Assembly: GCA_000963575.1 (NCBI GenBank)
Contig: CP011077.1
Span: forward strand, 4,960,001-5,024,000
Direction: 5' to 3'
From: Klebsiella michiganensis
Lineage (GTDB): Bacteria > Pseudomonadota > Gammaproteobacteria > Enterobacterales > Enterobacteriaceae
Length of the DNA: 64,000 nucleotides
A program made the position numbers and the translations under genes. Numbering within the stretch: position 1 is the stretch's first letter; every line of letters starts with the position of its first letter. This document shows positions 62,336 to 64,000 of the stretch, piece by piece. The notes below the pieces were generated by a model. It was not told the DNA's origin. It made no database searches and saw only the letters and a program-made list of their open reading frames with translations.

Positions 62336-63331
62336 ATGCAGCAAAAAATAAACTGGATAGACAACCTTCGGGGCATCGCCTGCCTGATGGTAGTCATGAT
62401 CCACACCACGACCTGGTACATCACGAATCCACACGCCGTCACCGCATTTAGCTGGGATTTATCAAACGTTCTGAACTCGGCTTCACGCGTTAGCGTCCCG
62501 CTTTTTTTCATGATTTCCGGGTATCTGTTTTTTGGCGAGCGCAGCGCACAACAGCGCCACTTTTTGCGGATAGCCAGCTGCCTGCTGTTTTATAGCGCAA
62601 TTGCGCTGCTGTATATCTGGCTGTTTACCCCTATCAGCACCGGCCTTGCGCTGCGCTACATTCTGGTCAAGCCGGTGTTCTATCACCTGTGGTTTTTCTT
62701 CGCGATTATGGTGATTTACCTGCTTTCTCCGCTAATACAGGTGAAGAAGGTCAGCGCTGTGACAATCCTTGGGCTGATGGTGCTGCTCGGCGTGGTGGCA
62801 AACCCCAACACGGTGCCGCAGACGTTGGGCAACATGCGCTGGCTGCCCGTTAACCTCTACATTAACGGCGATACCTTCTACTACGTGCTTTACGGGCTGT
62901 TAGGGCGGGCGATTGGTATGTTCGATACTCAAAGAAAAGGCGTCAGCGGCCTGGCGGGTGGCCTGTTCGTGATTTGCGTTATCTCCATTGCCCTGGGCAC
63001 TCACCGGCAGCTAGGCATCAACCAGAATTTCGCCGAAACCTTCTACGTCTACTGCGGCCCGCTGGTGTTTATCGCGGCTATCAGCCTGCTGGTCGTCGCG
63101 AAGAACTGCCTGAACCAGCGTCCGCTGCCCGGCCTGACGTTTATCTCACGCTACTCGCTGGGGATTTATGGTTTTCATGCGCTGATTATCCATTACCTGC
63201 GCACCCATAATATCGAGCTGACCCGCTGGCCGGTGCTGGATATTCTGTGGATTTTCGGCGCGACGCTGGCGGGCAGCCTGCTACTGGCCGTTGGCGTTGG
63301 AAAGCTCGACCGCAAAAAACTGGTTAGCTAA
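62336..63331 (+). CDS. wecH: O-acetyltransferase WecH
   Basis: WecH is an integral-membrane acyltransferase (family 3) that O-acetylates enterobacterial common antigen. The 331-residue product from the ATG at 62336 opens MQQKINWIDNLRGIACLMVV and has ten or so predicted helices, the conserved HTTTWY histidine region, RVSVPLFFMISGYLFF and SRYSLGIYGFHALI. The start matches E. coli in length and sequence; the frame is open 34 codons further upstream. Its 3' end overlaps the convergent AraC gene by four bases. Confidence 0.93.
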   Translation: MQQKINWIDNLRGIACLMVVMIHTTTWYITNPHAVTAFSWDLSNVLNSASRVSVPLFFMISGYLFFGERSAQQRHFLRIASCLLFYSAIALLYIWLFTPISTGLALRYILVKPVFYHLWFFFAIMVIYLLSPLIQVKKVSAVTILGLMVLLGVVANPNTVPQTLGNMRWLPVNLYINGDTFYYVLYGLLGRAIGMFDTQRKGVSGLAGGLFVICVISIALGTHRQLGINQNFAETFYVYCGPLVFIAAISLLVVAKNCLNQRPLPGLTFISRYSLGIYGFHALIIHYLRTHNIELTRWPVLDILWIFGATLAGSLLLAVGVGKLDRKKLVS

Positions 63332-64000
63332 GCGTCACGGCTCCGGCCTCTGGCTCGATGAAACTGGCGCGGAGAAGAAAATCCTGCGGCGCTGGCCGCC
63401 TGCTCCATGCGCTGACCCTGCTGCAGCCGCTGTTCCGCCACCGCCAGTCGGAGCTGCTCGAGGTAGTCGCGCACGGAAATGCCCAGGTGATGCTGAAACA
63501 GGCGGGATAAATGCCGGGGGCTGACGTGAACCCGGTTAGCAATTTCCGGGATAGGCCAGGCCACCTCAGGCGCAGACGAGAGCAGATCCTGCGCGCGGTG
63601 CACCGCCGGGTGAATATGGTTCCGGTAGCGAAGCCAGGGCGAAAGCTGCGGGTCATCGCCCGAGCGGCGGAACCAGACCACCATCTCTCGGGCAACTTCC
63701 AGCGCCATCCGTGGGCCGCAGTAGCGGTTAATCAAATGCAAAGCGAGATCGATACCCGACGTAATCCCTGCGCTGGTCCAGATACCCCGATCTTCCACAA
63801 AAATGCGGTTATCCTTGACCTGTGCGCCCGGTGCCGCGGCTTTCAGTCGCTCAAGCACGTCATGATGGGTGGTGCACTGAATGCCGTGCATCAGCCCCGC
63901 CCTGGCTGCCAGCAACGCCCCGGAACAAACGCACATCAGATTAAGCTGCTGGCTGTGGATTTGCGGCTGCAGGCGGGTTAACCAGCGTCGGACCTCTTCC
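63328..64000 (-). CDS. GlxA-type AraC regulator with DJ-1/PfpI domain (partial, 5' end outside window)
   Basis: The visible 223 codons are the C-terminal part of a regulator fusing a DJ-1/PfpI-like sensor (MCVCSGALLAARAGLMHG and TSAGITSGIDLALHLI are typical) with an AraC DNA-binding region (IPEIANRVHVSPRHLSRLFQ; AASAAGFSSPRQFHR). The frame stays open to the window edge, so the start lies beyond 64000. The second helix-turn-helix ends early, in RGRSRDA. The role is unknown. Confidence 0.85.
   Translation of the reverse strand, partial: EEVRRWLTRLQPQIHSQQLNLMCVCSGALLAARAGLMHGIQCTTHHDVLERLKAAAPGAQVKDNRIFVEDRGIWTSAGITSGIDLALHLINRYCGPRMALEVAREMVVWFRRSGDDPQLSPWLRYRNHIHPAVHRAQDLLSSAPEVAWPIPEIANRVHVSPRHLSRLFQHHLGISVRDYLEQLRLAVAEQRLQQGQRMEQAASAAGFSSPRQFHRARGRSRDA

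Overview
The window looks like chromosomal DNA of an enterobacterium of the Escherichia/Enterobacter/Cedecea group. Almost every core gene (bcs, yiaD, bisC, yiaC, tag, yhjX, eptB, dpp, ghrB, yiaF, yiaG, glyQS, ysaB, wecH) is recognisable from its E. coli K-12 counterpart. The genus cannot be fixed from sequence alone. Core genes are GC-rich. The stretch from about 23.0 to 27.9 kb is clearly AT-richer, as expected for acquired toxin DNA.

Layout. 1-13.3 kb: a complete type II bacterial cellulose locus. bcsR-Q-A-B-Z-C runs leftward (bcsC is cut by the window edge) and bcsE-F-G runs rightward. It encodes c-di-GMP-activated cellulose synthesis, secretion and phosphoethanolamine decoration. The 5' end of bcsA appears frameshifted. 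13.4-22.9 kb: yiaD, bisC, yiaC, tag, yhjX with a double YpdB-type operator, a membrane sulfatase-fold protein, and eptB.

23.0-37.3 kb: a contact-dependent growth inhibition (CDI) island. cdiB, a 2916-residue cdiA and a cdiI-like immunity gene are followed by an array of orphan CdiA C-terminal toxin pieces. Three small membrane immunity genes lie among them. Junctions fall exactly at VENN codons or at a second repeated piece of cdiA. One toxin is stopped by a nonsense codon and others are fragments, while the immunity genes stay intact. This is the most unusual part of the window.

38.1-43.9 kb: the dppABCDF dipeptide ABC transporter. By remembered K-12 gene order, the whole block from yiaD to dppF is inverted between bcsG and ghrB. 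44.0-46.5 kb: an MFS exporter, a LysR regulator and a collapsed higBA toxin-antitoxin remnant. 46.7-51.9 kb: a 2-ketogluconate cluster (LacI regulator, kguE, kguK, kguT, ghrB) with a palindromic operator. 51.9-64 kb: a ParE/RelE toxin with a frameshifted antitoxin, yiaF, a MipA-family porin-like protein, yiaG, an NTF2-like/AraC divergent pair, a chemoreceptor ending in NWETF, glyS-glyQ, ysaB, wecH, and an AraC/GlxA regulator cut by the right edge. No rRNA, tRNA, CRISPR array or intact insertion sequence was seen.
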